NCBI GenBank assembly: GCA_027886185.1
Contig: WOAB01000188.1
Coordinates: forward strand, 1,116,001 to 1,180,000
Length of the DNA stretch: 64,000 bases
From: Rheum nobile
Taxonomy: Eukaryota > Streptophyta > Magnoliopsida > Caryophyllales > Polygonaceae
Direction: 5' to 3'
The translations under genes were made by a program, and so were the position numbers. This document shows positions 1 through 10,236 of this stretch, piece by piece (position 1 is the first letter of the stretch; every line of letters starts with the position of its first letter). Below the pieces are notes generated by a model. That model searched no databases and had not been told where the DNA came from. It was given only the letters and a program-made list of their open reading frames with translations.

Positions 1-892
1 CCTAGGTTAGATTCGATAAATAATAATACGGATCTAAGGAAACGAAAGGAAACGAAAGAAACGAGGGTCCCATCCGTGACCGGATCGTCCAAGGCCACGA
101 TCGCGTTTGCTAAGGCAATCCGCGATCGCGGCTTGGATTCCGCGGTCGCGGATGTCTGGACATCGTCCGCGGTCGCGGCTGTTCATGTCCGCGGTCGCGG
201 CCATGAACCCGACAACCCTAATCGGACAAATCCTCACCGAAGACGACACGATGAGGCTCCGGACGAGAGGGCTTCGTCTCTTGACACCACGACGCCTCTA
301 TTGCACCACCACTCGACCACTAAAACCACCGGCGAGAGCTCCGACGATACGAGAACTCCGGCGACACGAGCGAGAGAGAGAAATTGGATTTCGGATGCTC
401 CAACCCTCCATCCGAGCCCTCCTTTTATAGCCATCGAGCATCCCAACTCCCGGCCAGACGAACCGCTCCAAATCGCCCCCGACGAATCGACGGCCATCTT
501 AACCGACGAAGCCATTGAAGACAAGGACGAAGCGTTTTCCGCGATTGCGGAAAAATGCCTGTTTGCGAGGCTGACGACGCATCATTTTCCGCGGTCGTGG
601 AAATCTTCCGCGGTCGTGGAAATCTTCCGCGGTCGCGGAAAAGGCATGTTTGCGTCATTTTGCCCGGGAAACGATTGAACACGTGCTAAAACCTTGCAAT
701 AACTAATATTTGTACCCAAACAAATATTTTAAGCCTCGAAAATACATCGAATGTATATTATAATGCTCAGGGAATTATTACAGAGATTATACGCGTTATC
801 GAAATTCCAAATTTCGCCTAACGCGTCACGATTACAGAACGAGGGTTGAGAAAATTACCCAAACACCCTTACTAAAAATGAGGGGTATTACA
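1..892 (-). repeat. E1 3' LTR, cut by the window edge
   Basis: It is a near copy of 14283-15066. The terminus at 882-892 reads TGTAATACCCC on the minus strand and is preceded by a purine-rich tract. Relative to the other LTR it carries about 100 extra bases near 730-815 and two extra copies of a 19-bp unit near 589-638. It contains TATAAAAGG on the minus strand at 429-421. Open frames here on both strands come from GC-rich LTR sequence and are not genes. Confidence 0.8.
421..429 (-). promoter_or_regulatory. TATA-like box in E1 3' LTR
   Basis: The minus strand reads TATAAAAGG here, and the same motif is conserved at 14704-14696 in the other LTR. It is a plausible LTR core promoter; the transcription start is not shown. 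Confidence 0.45.
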
Positions 893-908
893 TCACTACC
901 CCCTTAAG
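893..908 (-). other. E1 polypurine tract
   Basis: On the minus strand a purine-rich tract with a run of five G lies directly before the LTR terminus TGTAATACC. This is the expected priming position for plus-strand synthesis of a Ty3 element. A similar tract and LTR-edge-like sequence recurs near 1165-1240. Confidence 0.6.
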
Positions 909-1435
909 AGAAGTTTCGACCCCAAAACTTGGCTGATAACAACCCGGAGATGCGACCTAATACTAAGTTACACAACCGTATAAGTTTAACCATGTCTAAC
1001 CCGTTTCACACTTTGTAAAATTGGTGCAGACATTTCTAAGTTAAAATTTATAAGTTGGTTCAAATTACAGTTAACGTCAGGTTAACCATAATTTAGACCC
1101 TCCTCAACCTAAGAGAATTCTATAACTTGCTTTCACCAAACATACATTCTATCATATTACCCCTATGGTAACATGGGGATTATTACATTACTACCCCCTT
1201 AAAAGAGTTTCGACCCCGAAACTAGCATTGCTAAACTAAAGGGTCCGATTTCACCATAATCTATTACCTGATCTTAATATCCTTAATCATCTCATCCTTG
1301 TACTTGCTCCTAGGAAAACGATCCGTTTCCTCAATCATAGCACTATCTCGCATATCCTATCACCATGTGCTACACTTGCATTAACTCGTGACTATATCCA
1401 CAAAGTCATAATTACCTTAGGATAATAGTCTCCTA

Positions 1436-1487
1436 AAATCATCGCAATAGACTCGCTAAACCTTAAGCGAGTCTATTGCGATGATTT
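1436..1487. repeat. Perfect 22-bp hairpin
   Basis: Bases 1436-1457 are the exact reverse complement of 1466-1487, separated by an 8-base spacer (1458-1465). The arms contain ATCGCAATAGACTCGCT and its complement. It lies in otherwise featureless E1 internal DNA. Confidence 0.85.
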
Positions 1488-2584
1488 GGTCTTCGAAACC
1501 TTTCTCTAAGCCTCGAACACACATTTCTCTTTCACCTTTCTCTAAGCCTCTCTCAGAGTACATACCTTATCTTCCTTAAGTTGATATCCTTAAATAAATT
1601 TGGTCTTCGGAACCTATATCACCAAAATCGAACTATTTCTTCGATCGTGATTCCACTTACTACACACTGCCTACATTCCTTACTCTCGCTAGAACAGATG
1701 TGATCATCCACAAGATTACCATTTCCTTAATTAGCGTATCCATTATAATCTCCAATATAACCTCGCTATATTGCCCTATTCCTCATGAAGACCTTGATGT
1801 CTTCAAATAGAAGAATACAATATTTTTCTACTAACTTTCCTTTCGACAGTCAGATCCTCAAAGTACATACATAGAATTCAACTATACTTCAACTTAGTAC
1901 CTCCACTTGTCATATAGACTTTACTCCTTACATACACAGCTCACCTATTTCATTGGTTACCTTAATAACATTTGGCCCTTGTGCCATATCTTAACTCAAA
2001 ATCTTTTACTCATGTAATCCCACAAGTAATCACACCACAACCTATGTTCGATTATCTCAACATGATCTAATAATAATCCATTTCAAAAGATTATACTCTC
2101 GTTTTACCCAAACGTACCATACGATCACCTTAATAGACGTAGGTTACCTTTTCCTCAAGTCCACTTGATATCATCCACATTCTTACATTTTGCCACACTA
2201 TTCGACCTTCAAAATCGTAGTAAACTGTTACCGGTCGAGTTTGCTATTCACCCAAAAATCCTTAAGTAACCAGTTGTCCTTATACGATTTATTATCCCAA
2301 ATCAAGCACTCTTTTGCTCTACGGATATTTACCATTTATCCAAGATTACCCTAACGTATTCCATTATTCAATCTCTAACTTAAACCTTTAAGGTTCCTCA
2401 ATTCTAATTACTCAAAAATACCATATTAATGCCTTGCCGTCAAATCAATCACTTTACGTCCTAATCCTTCAATGGGTATATACGAGTAACATTTGTTACC
2501 TTACTCGTTAAATGCACATATGACAATATCCCATTCTACATCTTTTTGTTTATCGATATCCTTCGAATAACTAGGCCCTACACC

Positions 2585-3305
2585 TGATGGAGGACCATCC
2601 ACACCTCAACAACCACCCGGACCTATGACTAGGAGCCAAGCTCGTCGCCTTCAAGAGGAGCTTGCTACACTTGTGCGCCAAATTCTGGAGGTTGTCACAG
2701 CCACACCTAGGGTTCTCACCTTGGCTATGGTTCACATGCACCCGGCCGGCGTCTAGCCCCATTGGTTGAGCGCATGACTTGTGTGCGCCTACCTCTTCTA
2801 TTTTTAGTATGTTTTAGACATTAGTGTTGATATTTTTAGACTCTTTTAGTTGTAATGGGCCGACTTCCTTAGGAAGTATTTAAGGGCCTTCCTTAGCCAA
2901 TTTTCGGCAACAAGACATTATTCAAGAAACCATTTCTGAATTAAGGAACTTTCTAACTAGAGAGAGTTTGCATCTTGTTCAATCTAATCCGCTTTGGTCG
3001 TCTTGTGAAGATCAACATCTTTCGAGTTGGTGATTGAAGGCAACACGAGGCATCCTCTTCGTGCTTTTGAGAATTCGTTCTCTCTTGTGTGGAGTTGTAG
3101 GAGACGGGGTCTTCTAACGCAGGTTGGGTAGTTCTTGGTGTTTCCGAGCACCATTGGGTTTCTCCATCCGGTTATTTGGTTTCTTCTCATTCACTTTTCA
3201 TCTCTTTCCTTTGCTTCCACCGATTTAACTTGTTTGTTGTTTCTTTTCTTCATTTCTGAGTCGTTGCGCATCAAGATCGGGCCAATCACGGGTAACACCG
3301 TATCA
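2585..3305 (+). repeat. E2 5' LTR
   Basis: It begins TGATGGAGG, ends CCGTATCA and is 721 bp long. It is nearly identical to 9515-10236. Its first part, read in the frame of the pol tail, keeps an intact TRSQARRLQEEL-type motif that is mutated in the 3' LTR copy. TATTTAAG at 2877-2884 is a likely TATA element. Confidence 0.9.
2877..2884 (+). promoter_or_regulatory. TATA-like box, E2 5' LTR
   Basis: TATTTAAG sits just after GGGCCGAC and CTTAGG. The same arrangement occurs in the E5 LTRs, which argues for a conserved core promoter. Confidence 0.5.
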
Positions 3306-3308
3306 AAT

Positions 3309-3320
3309 TGGTATCAGAGC
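3309..3320 (+). other. E2 primer binding site (Met-type tRNA)
   Basis: TGGTATCAGAGC lies three bases after the 5' LTR. It is complementary to the 3' end of the plant initiator Met tRNA and fixes the orientation of E2. Confidence 0.85.
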
Positions 3321-4605
3321 TGCGTTTTGGTGCCAACACCATTGACACGCCGAGTTCATCTTCGGTTTGTCGTCCTAAGTCCTTTTGGTTGGGCCTTGTT
3401 CATAGCCGAACAAGTTTTCTCTTGTTTCTCTTGTTTTGAGTCTTCTAGTTTGTTGTGCTTTGTGCTTTAATTGTGTTTTGTGCTTTAATTGTGTTTTGTG
3501 CTTGTGGAGATCGGTTAGCCTCATCACCACCACAAAAATTGCCTAAACCTCGTCGGAAACACCAACTCCGACCATCACCACCATCACTCCACCATAACCG
3601 TCCACCATCCCCACTACAAGGCCAACGTCTTCCTCAACCACAAGCCGGGCGTGCTCTCCAAGGCGCAGCAACAAGAAGCCCCTAAATTTGTGGCGTGCCT
3701 CTCCTCAACGTGCAAGTCAACACCGGCCTCCACTCCCCTATTTTTGAGGCGTGCCACTTGAAGATCTTAACAAGAGCCGGCGCCCACTCCCTACAATCAA
3801 GGCAACAAGAACTTCAAGTTTATCTCTTCATTTTTCTGTAATTTCTTTTATTGCAATTCAGTTGTAATTTAAATTCAAAATCCGTTCAAAAAAAAAAGAG
3901 AAAAGAAAAGTCAAAAAAAAAAAGAAGGACGATCATTTGTTATTTCATTTTTTTTGTTTAGTATAAGCCTATTATTTCATTAATACTTAGGCTTAATACT
4001 TAGCCTAAGGTTGTAAGCTCTCAAGGGATAAAGCTCAAGGTCGCCGACGCCGCAAGTGCCGACGCCGCGCCTGCCCTCGCCGCCGCCCGGTCACCTTGCC
4101 TCCTCTTGCTCACCTTTCTTGTGCCTACACTCCTACGCCTTCCCCACCTGGTCCTATACTACCCATTCTTCCGCCTCCACTAGCACAAGCCAAGGCGAGC
4201 CAAGGTAAAACTTGTCCTCTTGAGTTAAATTGCTTTGAGTCTTGTTGTTTCCTTGCATTTACATTCTTGTAAGGTGTTTGTTGAGTCTTTTTTCTCTTGT
4301 TCCCGAGTCTTTGTTTCACATTCAGTTTGCACTAATCTCCATAATTTAGTGCTAATTTTGAATCTTGTCCGAACTATCATCAAACTCTACTACACATACC
4401 TCATTTACATAGAGCTTTATCTTGAGGTGTTGAGTGTTGTCTAGGTCATTTGATTCACGTGGAGATTGTTGATCTTTCCAACCGATTGCCCCACAAAGTT
4501 GGCATTGGATTGACGTGAGTGTGAGTGAAACACACGAGTGAGACACTTATGAGTGATTTGGATTGCTTAACCTTAACGAAGTTCTTTGTTTAGTTGTTTT
4601 GTGTG
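3321..4605 (+). other. E2 untranslated leader
   Basis: About 1.3 kb lies between the primer site and gag. It has a pyrimidine/ACC-rich part (3530-3690), A-rich tracts (3885-3930) and a GCC-rich patch (4040-4090). The small open frames in it show no recognisable domain. Confidence 0.6.
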
Positions 4606-6683
4606 ATGACAGGAGATAGTTCATCTAGTGATCAAGGTAACCGGAGTCCTTCGCCCGTGCCACCGGAGGTCTTCAATTTGTTCAAACAAATGACCGACTC
4701 CATGGCCACTCTAACCGCGCGCCTGGCAGCCCTTGAGACGGCACAACGGACACCACCCCCGGCTCTTGTGCCCCCGGCTGCACCTATACAACCACCTCAG
4801 GAGACGGCACCACCTCAGGAGACCGCGCCCTTAGGTGCATATGCCGCACCTGGTGGGCCTTCCGGGGCTAATCTAGTGCCTCTTGGACGCGCACGCACAG
4901 TGGGCACCGGCACCACAAGGAATTCCCCGGTAAGAACCATCTCTCCTCGTGTTTTTGCTCAAGAACGAGCTAATAGGGTAGCTGGACGTTTCACTAATGA
5001 AGTGCCACCTCAAAATGAGGTGCCTTATGTTGCTAACCCTTTACATGAGCCTCAGGGACCGCTTAGAGAAGACATGTTTGATGAGGCGGCATTGGAGGAG
5101 GAGATGTGGCACCAAGGTGACCGGTACAATGGCCACCAAGAACAAAGGGAACCTTACGATTATTATGAGCCTCGAGGTCACTATGGTGGCTATAGAGGTT
5201 ATCAAGGCAACCAGCCTAGGAGGGAGCTAGAGCAAGATGGCATTGGCAAAATCAAGATCAAGATGCCACCGTTTGAAGGCAAGTGCGATCCCGATGCCTA
5301 CATGGATTGGGAGATGAAGGTTGAGCAGATTTGGAGTTGCCATAATTTCATTGAGGCCAAGAAGGTGTAACTCGCTTCCATTGAGTTTAGTGGTTTTGCC
5401 CTAACTTGGTGGAATAACATTGTCAAAGAAAGAACCCACCAGTTGCAACGTGGGAACAAATGAAGGCTCTCATGAGTGCTAGGTTTGTTCCACAACACTA
5501 CTCAATGGAGCTAAAGCAGTGGCTTGAGAACCTCAAGCAAGGGAGCATGAGTGTAGAAGAGGCCTTCAACGCCATGCAAACGGCTATGGTGCGAGCCAAT
5601 GTCATTGAAGATGAAGAATCGACCATGGCAAGGTATCTTCGCATCCTTAACCCTTATATTGCTAATGAGGTGGACATGTATCCCTATGCAGATTCCACGC
5701 AGCTGCTGCATTTAGCCATCAAGGTGGAGAAGAGCCAAAGATACAAGGCCAGAAATCAAGGCAATCAAATGGCTAGAGGCGCTAGCGGCCAACCAAGCTC
5801 ATGGAGGAGCCCTAGCCAATCTAGGCCTTTCCAGCCGGCACCATTCGGTAGGAACCAAGGTCAGACCATGAGCCAACCAAGGAGCCAGGATGCGCCGAGA
5901 AGAAGTGCCCCACCTAGTACTCCGCCGCAGTCCAACACAAGGCAGTCCGGCCCGCCCAATGGGGCACAAGGGAGTACTTCTAACCCTTCCAATTCTACTT
6001 CTAGAGCTAGGGACACCATTTGTTTTAAATGTCAAGGCCGTGGGCACATGATGAAAGATTGCCCCAATAGACGAACCTTGGTCGTTAACCATCTCGGACT
6101 ATATGAATCTGAGTCCGAGGGTGAAGAGCAAGGTACGTTTATTGAAGACGAGCCTATGAATGATGTTAATGAGGACATGGATGGTATTGAGTTTGAGCAT
6201 GGTGAGTCCTTAGTTTGTAGGAGAACCTTGCATGTACAACCTGCCCCTTGTGATGATAACCAAAGGGAAAACTTATTTCATACTAGATGTTTGGTTAAGG
6301 GTAAGGTTTGTAACATGATCATTGATGGGGGTAGTTGTTGTAACATAGCTAGTACTGAACTAGTTACTAAGTTGCAACTTCCGACCTTCCATCACCCTAG
6401 GCCATACAAGCTGCATTGGATGAATGAATGTGGAGAGGTTAAAGTGGCTAAGCAAGTCAATGTGACCATAACTCTAGGGCACTATGTTGATAGTATCTTA
6501 TGTGATGTGGTCCCAATGAATGCTTGCCATATATTGCTAGGTCGTCCATGGCAGTTTGATAGGCGTGTTACTCATGATGGTTATACTAACCGTCATTCTT
6601 TCAATTACAATGGCAAAAATGTGGTACTAAAGCCTATGACTCCATTGCAGGTAGCCGAAGCTTATGAAAAGAAGAAGGGCTAA
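4606..6683 (+). pseudogene. E2 gag and protease, disrupted
   Basis: The start at 4606 opens a frame with a heptad-like N-terminal segment (MTDSMATLTARLAALE). A capsid-type region follows (MPPFEGKCDPDAYMDWE, then a WW pair), then a proline/serine-rich linker, a CCHC knuckle (CFKCQGRGHMMKDC, 6022-6063) and an aspartic protease with DGG at 6324-6332. A TAA at 5368-5370 fits a mutated CAA. Between about 5371 and 5460 the frame shifts, and downstream gag resumes in another frame at 5460. A further TAA at 6681-6683 ends the protease frame before RT. Family knowledge: Gag packages RNA and the protease matures the polyprotein. This copy cannot make full Gag. Confidence 0.85.
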
Positions 6684-8144
6684 GAGAAGGAGGTTGAAGC
6701 CAAGAAGGGGAGCTTAACCGAGAGCTTGTCCAAGGCCAAACCTACGTCTCAAGTGCTTTTATCTTCAAAGGAGGAGATGAGAGAAGAGCATCTACCCCAG
6801 GACACCACTCTCATGCTCTTGTGCAAGAGTTTTGACTTGCTTAGTGAGGAGTTGAGATCCACATTGCCGCCCCTCATTCTTAGCTTGCTTGACGAATTCT
6901 GAGATGTCTTCCCCGAGGAGATGCCATCGGGCCTGCCCCCAATGAGAGGTATTGAACACCAAATTGATTTGATTCCAGGTGCAACTCTCCACAATAGGCC
7001 GGCCTATAGGATGAATCCAAAGGAGACTCAAGAGGTTCAAGAGCAAGTGAAGGCTTTGCTTGACAAGGGCCATGTTCGTGAGAGCCTTAGCCCTTGTGCC
7101 GTGCCGGTGCTTTTGGTGCCTAAGAAGGATGGCACATGGAGGATGTGCGTGGACTGCCGAGCCATCAACAACATCACCATTAAGTACCGACACCCAATTC
7201 CCCGCCTAGATGATATGCTAGATGAGCTACATGGAGCATCCGTCTTCACCAAGATTGATCTCCGAAGTGGCTACCATCAGATTAGGATGAAGGAGGGGGA
7301 TGAATGGAAAACGGCATTCAAGACAAAGTTCGGTTTGTATGAGTGGGTTGTCATGCCTTTTGGTTTGACAAATGCTCCTAGTACTTTCATGCGTTTAATG
7401 AATCATGTTTTGAGACATTTTATAGGGAAATTTGTTATTGTTTATTTTGATGATATTCTTGTGTACAACAGATCCCTAGAGGAGCATGAGCGCCACTTGC
7501 GGGAAGTACTCTCTACTTTATGTAATGAGTGCTTGTATGCTAATGAGAAGAAATGTGAGTTTTGCACTAATCAAGTGACTTTTCTTGGTTTTGTAGTGAG
7601 CTCAAGAGGTCTTCAAGTGGACGAGAGCAAGATTAAGGCCATTCAAGATTGGCCAACGCCTACCTCCGTGAGCCAAGTGAGGAGCTTTCATGGTTTGGCC
7701 AGCTTCTATAGGAGATTCATGAGGGATTTTAGCACCATTGTTCCGCCCTTGACGGAAGTCACCAAGAAGCACTCGGCCTTTGTGTGGGAGGAGGCGCAAG
7801 AAAGGGCATTCAATGCCTTGAAATGGAGATTGATGCAAGCCCCATTGTTGGTTCTACCGGACTTCACACGAACCTTTGAGGTGGAGTGCGACGCTTCAGG
7901 AATTGGCATAGGCGGCGTCTTGATGCAAGAAGGTAAGCCTATTGCCTTCTTTAGTGAGAAATTAAAGGGTGCTAGTCTTAATTACTCTACATATGACAAA
8001 GAGCTATATGCATTATTTAGAGTATTAAAGACTTGGCAACACTACTTATGGCCTAGAGAATTTATCTTGCATACGGATCATGAATCCTTAAAGCACTTCA
8101 AGAGCCAAGATAAATTAGATAGGCGACATGGTAGGTGGATGTAA
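6684..8144 (+). pseudogene. E2 reverse transcriptase and RNase H
   Basis: The frame continues from the protease frame after its stop and has a TGA at 6900-6902 just before the DVFPEE-type RT start. From 6921 to 8144 it is open. It holds the RT fingers and palm, MPFGLTNAPSTF, the catalytic YFDD (7443-7454) and the connection region. The RNase H start DASGIGIGGVLMQ and the tether region HTDHESLKHF follow. A stop ends it at 8142-8144 within the RNase H tail. The catalytic residues look intact, so decay is mostly by stops. It converts element RNA to DNA in intact relatives. Confidence 0.9.
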
Positions 8145-9686
8145 TTCATTGAAACTTTCCCTTATGTAATCAAATAAAAAAAAGGGGAAAGACAATGTAG
8201 TTGCCGATGCCCTATCTAGGAGATACACTTTGCTTACCACATTAGACTCCAAAGCTCTAGGATTTGCATATATTAAGGAGTTAGAAGATGCTGATTTTGG
8301 TGCCATCTATAAGACATGTTTAGATAAGGGCTCGTGTGACAAGTTCTACTTGTTTGATGGGTTCTTATTTAGGGTTGATAAAGTGTGCATACCTATTTGT
8401 TCCTTACAATTGTTACTCGTTGAAGAAGCCCACAAGGGTGGATTAATGGGTCACTTTGGTAGGGACAAGACTTATCACATGTTACATGCTCACATGTTAC
8501 ATGCTTAGGGATGTTGAGCACCTTATTAGGAGATGTTTGGACTGTCTTAAGGCCAAGTCTAGGCTCAAACACCACGGCTTGTATAGTCCATTGCCCATCC
8601 CAAGTGCCCCTTGGGAGGACATCTCTATGGACTTCATTGTGGGGCTGCCAAGGACAAAAAGGGGACGTGATTCTATCTTTGTGGTAGTTGATCATTTCTC
8701 TAAAAATGGCTCATTTTATTGCTTGCCATAAGACCGACGACGCATCTAATGTAGCAAACCTTTTCTTTCGGGAAATTGTGAGGCTACATGGTGTGCCTCG
8801 GACTATAGTAAGTGATAGGGATGTTAAGTTCCTTAGCTACTTTTAGAAGACTCTTTGGGGGAAACTAGGGACGAGGCTCTTGTTCTCTACCTCTAGCCAT
8901 CCTCAAACGGATGGTCAAACAGAAGTAACTAATAGAACTTTAGCTACCATTCTTCGAGCTATCCTTAGGAAGAACCTCAAGGCTTGGGAGGAAGCTCTAC
9001 CTCATGTGGAGTTTGCCTACAATAGGCCAATCCATTCATCTACTTCTTTGTCCCCTTTTGAGTGTGTTTATGGTATCAACCCCACTACTCCACTTGATCT
9101 TGCTCCTTTTCCCATGAAGGAGCGTGAGAATTTTGATGCAGGTAAGCACATGGAGTTCATCAAGGAGCTGCATGAGAGGACCAAGGAGAAGCTCAAGGCT
9201 TGTGCGGAAAGGAATGCAGCTAGAGCTAACAAGGGGCGCAAAAGATTGGTGTTTCAACCAGGAGATCTCGTATGGGTGCACTTAAGGAAGGAGCGCTTCC
9301 CGGAGCAGCACAAGTCCAGGCTTGCCCCTAGAGGAGATGGCCCCTTCAAGGTGCTGCGCCGTGTAGGAGACAATGCCTACATTCTTGACCTATCGGACAC
9401 TTATGGTGTGAGCGCGACGTTCAATGTGGCTGACTTGACGCCATACCACACCCCGGACGTAGCTACGCCTCCCGTACATGATCTGTGGTCGGATCCTCTT
9501 CAAGAAGAGGAGGATGATGGAGGACCATCCACACCTCAACCACCACCCAGACCTATGACTATGAGCCAAGCTTGTCTCCTTCAAGAGGAGCTTGTTACAC
9601 TTGTGCGCCAAATTCTGGAGGTTGTCACGGCCACACCTAGGGTTCTCACCTTGGCTATGGTTCACATGCACCCGGCCGGCGTCTAG
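8145..9686 (+). pseudogene. E2 integrase, frameshifted, with tail running into the 3' LTR
   Basis: After the RNase H stop the coding is split over frames. The 8230-8508 piece holds the linker and the HH part of the zinc site (AHKGGLMGHFGRDKTYH). A 15-bp tandem duplication (8476-8505) and a stop follow. The 8456-8731 piece holds CLDCLKAKSR and the core start MDFIVGLPR; another shift occurs near 8704. TAG at 8844-8846 fits a mutated Trp codon. The 8880-9686 frame carries HPQTDGQTEV with the catalytic Glu, the GDLVWVHLRKERFP C-terminal fold and an acidic tail. The 3' LTR begins at 9515, so the final 57 codons lie inside it. No canonical chromodomain is seen. Confidence 0.85.
9501..9514 (+). other. 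E2 polypurine tract
   Basis: CAAGAAGAGGAGGA lies immediately before the 3' LTR start TGATGGAGG. It also encodes the acidic Glu-Glu-Asp stretch of the integrase tail, so coding and priming functions overlap. Confidence 0.7.
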
Positions 9687-10236
9687 CCCCATTGGTTGAG
9701 CGCATGACTTCTGTGCGCCTACCTCTTCTATTTTTAGTATGTTTTAGACATTAGTGTTGGATATTTTTAGACTCTTTTAGTTGTAATGGGCCGACTTCCT
9801 TAGGAAGTATTTAAGGGCCTTCCTTAGCCAATTTTCGGCAACAAGACATTATTCAAGAAACCATTTCTGAATTAAGGAACTTTCTAACTAGAGAGAGTTT
9901 GCATCGTGTTCAATCTAATCCGCTTTGGTCGTCTTGTGAAGATCAACATCTTTCGAGTTGGTGATTGAAGGAAACACGAGGCATCCTATTCGTGCTTTTG
10001 AGAATTCGTTCTCTCTTGTGTAGAGTTGTAGGAGACGGGGTCTTCTAACGTAGGTTGGGTAGTTCTTGGTGTTTTCGAGCACCATTGGGTTTCTCCATCC
10101 GGTTATTTGGTTTCTTCTCATTCACTTTTCATCTCTTTCCTTTGCTTCCACCGATTTAACTTGTTTGTTGTTTCTTTTCTTCATTTCTGAGTCGTTGCGC
10201 ATCAAGATCGGGCCAATCACGGGTAACACCGTATCA
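9515..10236 (+). repeat. E2 3' LTR
   Basis: It is 722 bp, begins TGATGGAGG and ends GTATCA, and pairs with 2585-3305. It encodes the end of the pol frame up to the TAG at 9684-9686. The motif that reads TRSQARR in the 5' LTR reads TMSQACL here. TATTTAAG at 9808-9815 matches the 5' LTR box. Confidence 0.9.
9808..9815 (+). promoter_or_regulatory. TATA-like box, E2 3' LTR
   Basis: TATTTAAG is in the same context as at 2877-2884. In the 3' LTR it could drive read-out into flanking E1 DNA. Confidence 0.4.

Larger units (their letters stand above)
893..2584 (-). other. E1 internal DNA (3' part), no recognisable gene
   Basis: This is AT-rich internal sequence of E1 between its polypurine tract and the E2 insertion. 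No frame carries a recognisable retroelement domain, and stops are frequent on both strands. Two structures stand out: a second copy of the LTR-edge/polypurine motif near 1165-1240, and a perfect 22-bp inverted repeat at 1436-1487. Confidence 0.5.
2585..10236 (+). mobile_element. E2: full-length but inactivated Ty3 element, CRM-like chromovirus candidate
   Basis: LTRs of 721 bp (2585-3305) and 722 bp (9515-10236) both begin TGATGG and end ATCA. A Met-type primer site follows the 5' LTR and a purine tract precedes the 3' LTR. The domain order is gag, zinc knuckle, protease, RT, RNase H, integrase, as in Ty3 elements. Flanks ACACC (2580-2584) and ATACC (10237-10241) fit a 5-bp target duplication with one transition. 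The last pol frame runs about 57 codons into the 3' LTR, a trait reported for CRM group A chromoviruses; the gag and integrase style also fit. The clade is my inference. Several nonsense and frameshift changes make this copy non-coding today. Confidence 0.85.

Noticed and set aside
76..678. 200-codon frame at the left edge as a host gene
   Set aside because: It lies in the E1 LTR, overlaps frames in other phases and strands, and its counterpart at 14.4-14.9 kb is broken differently.
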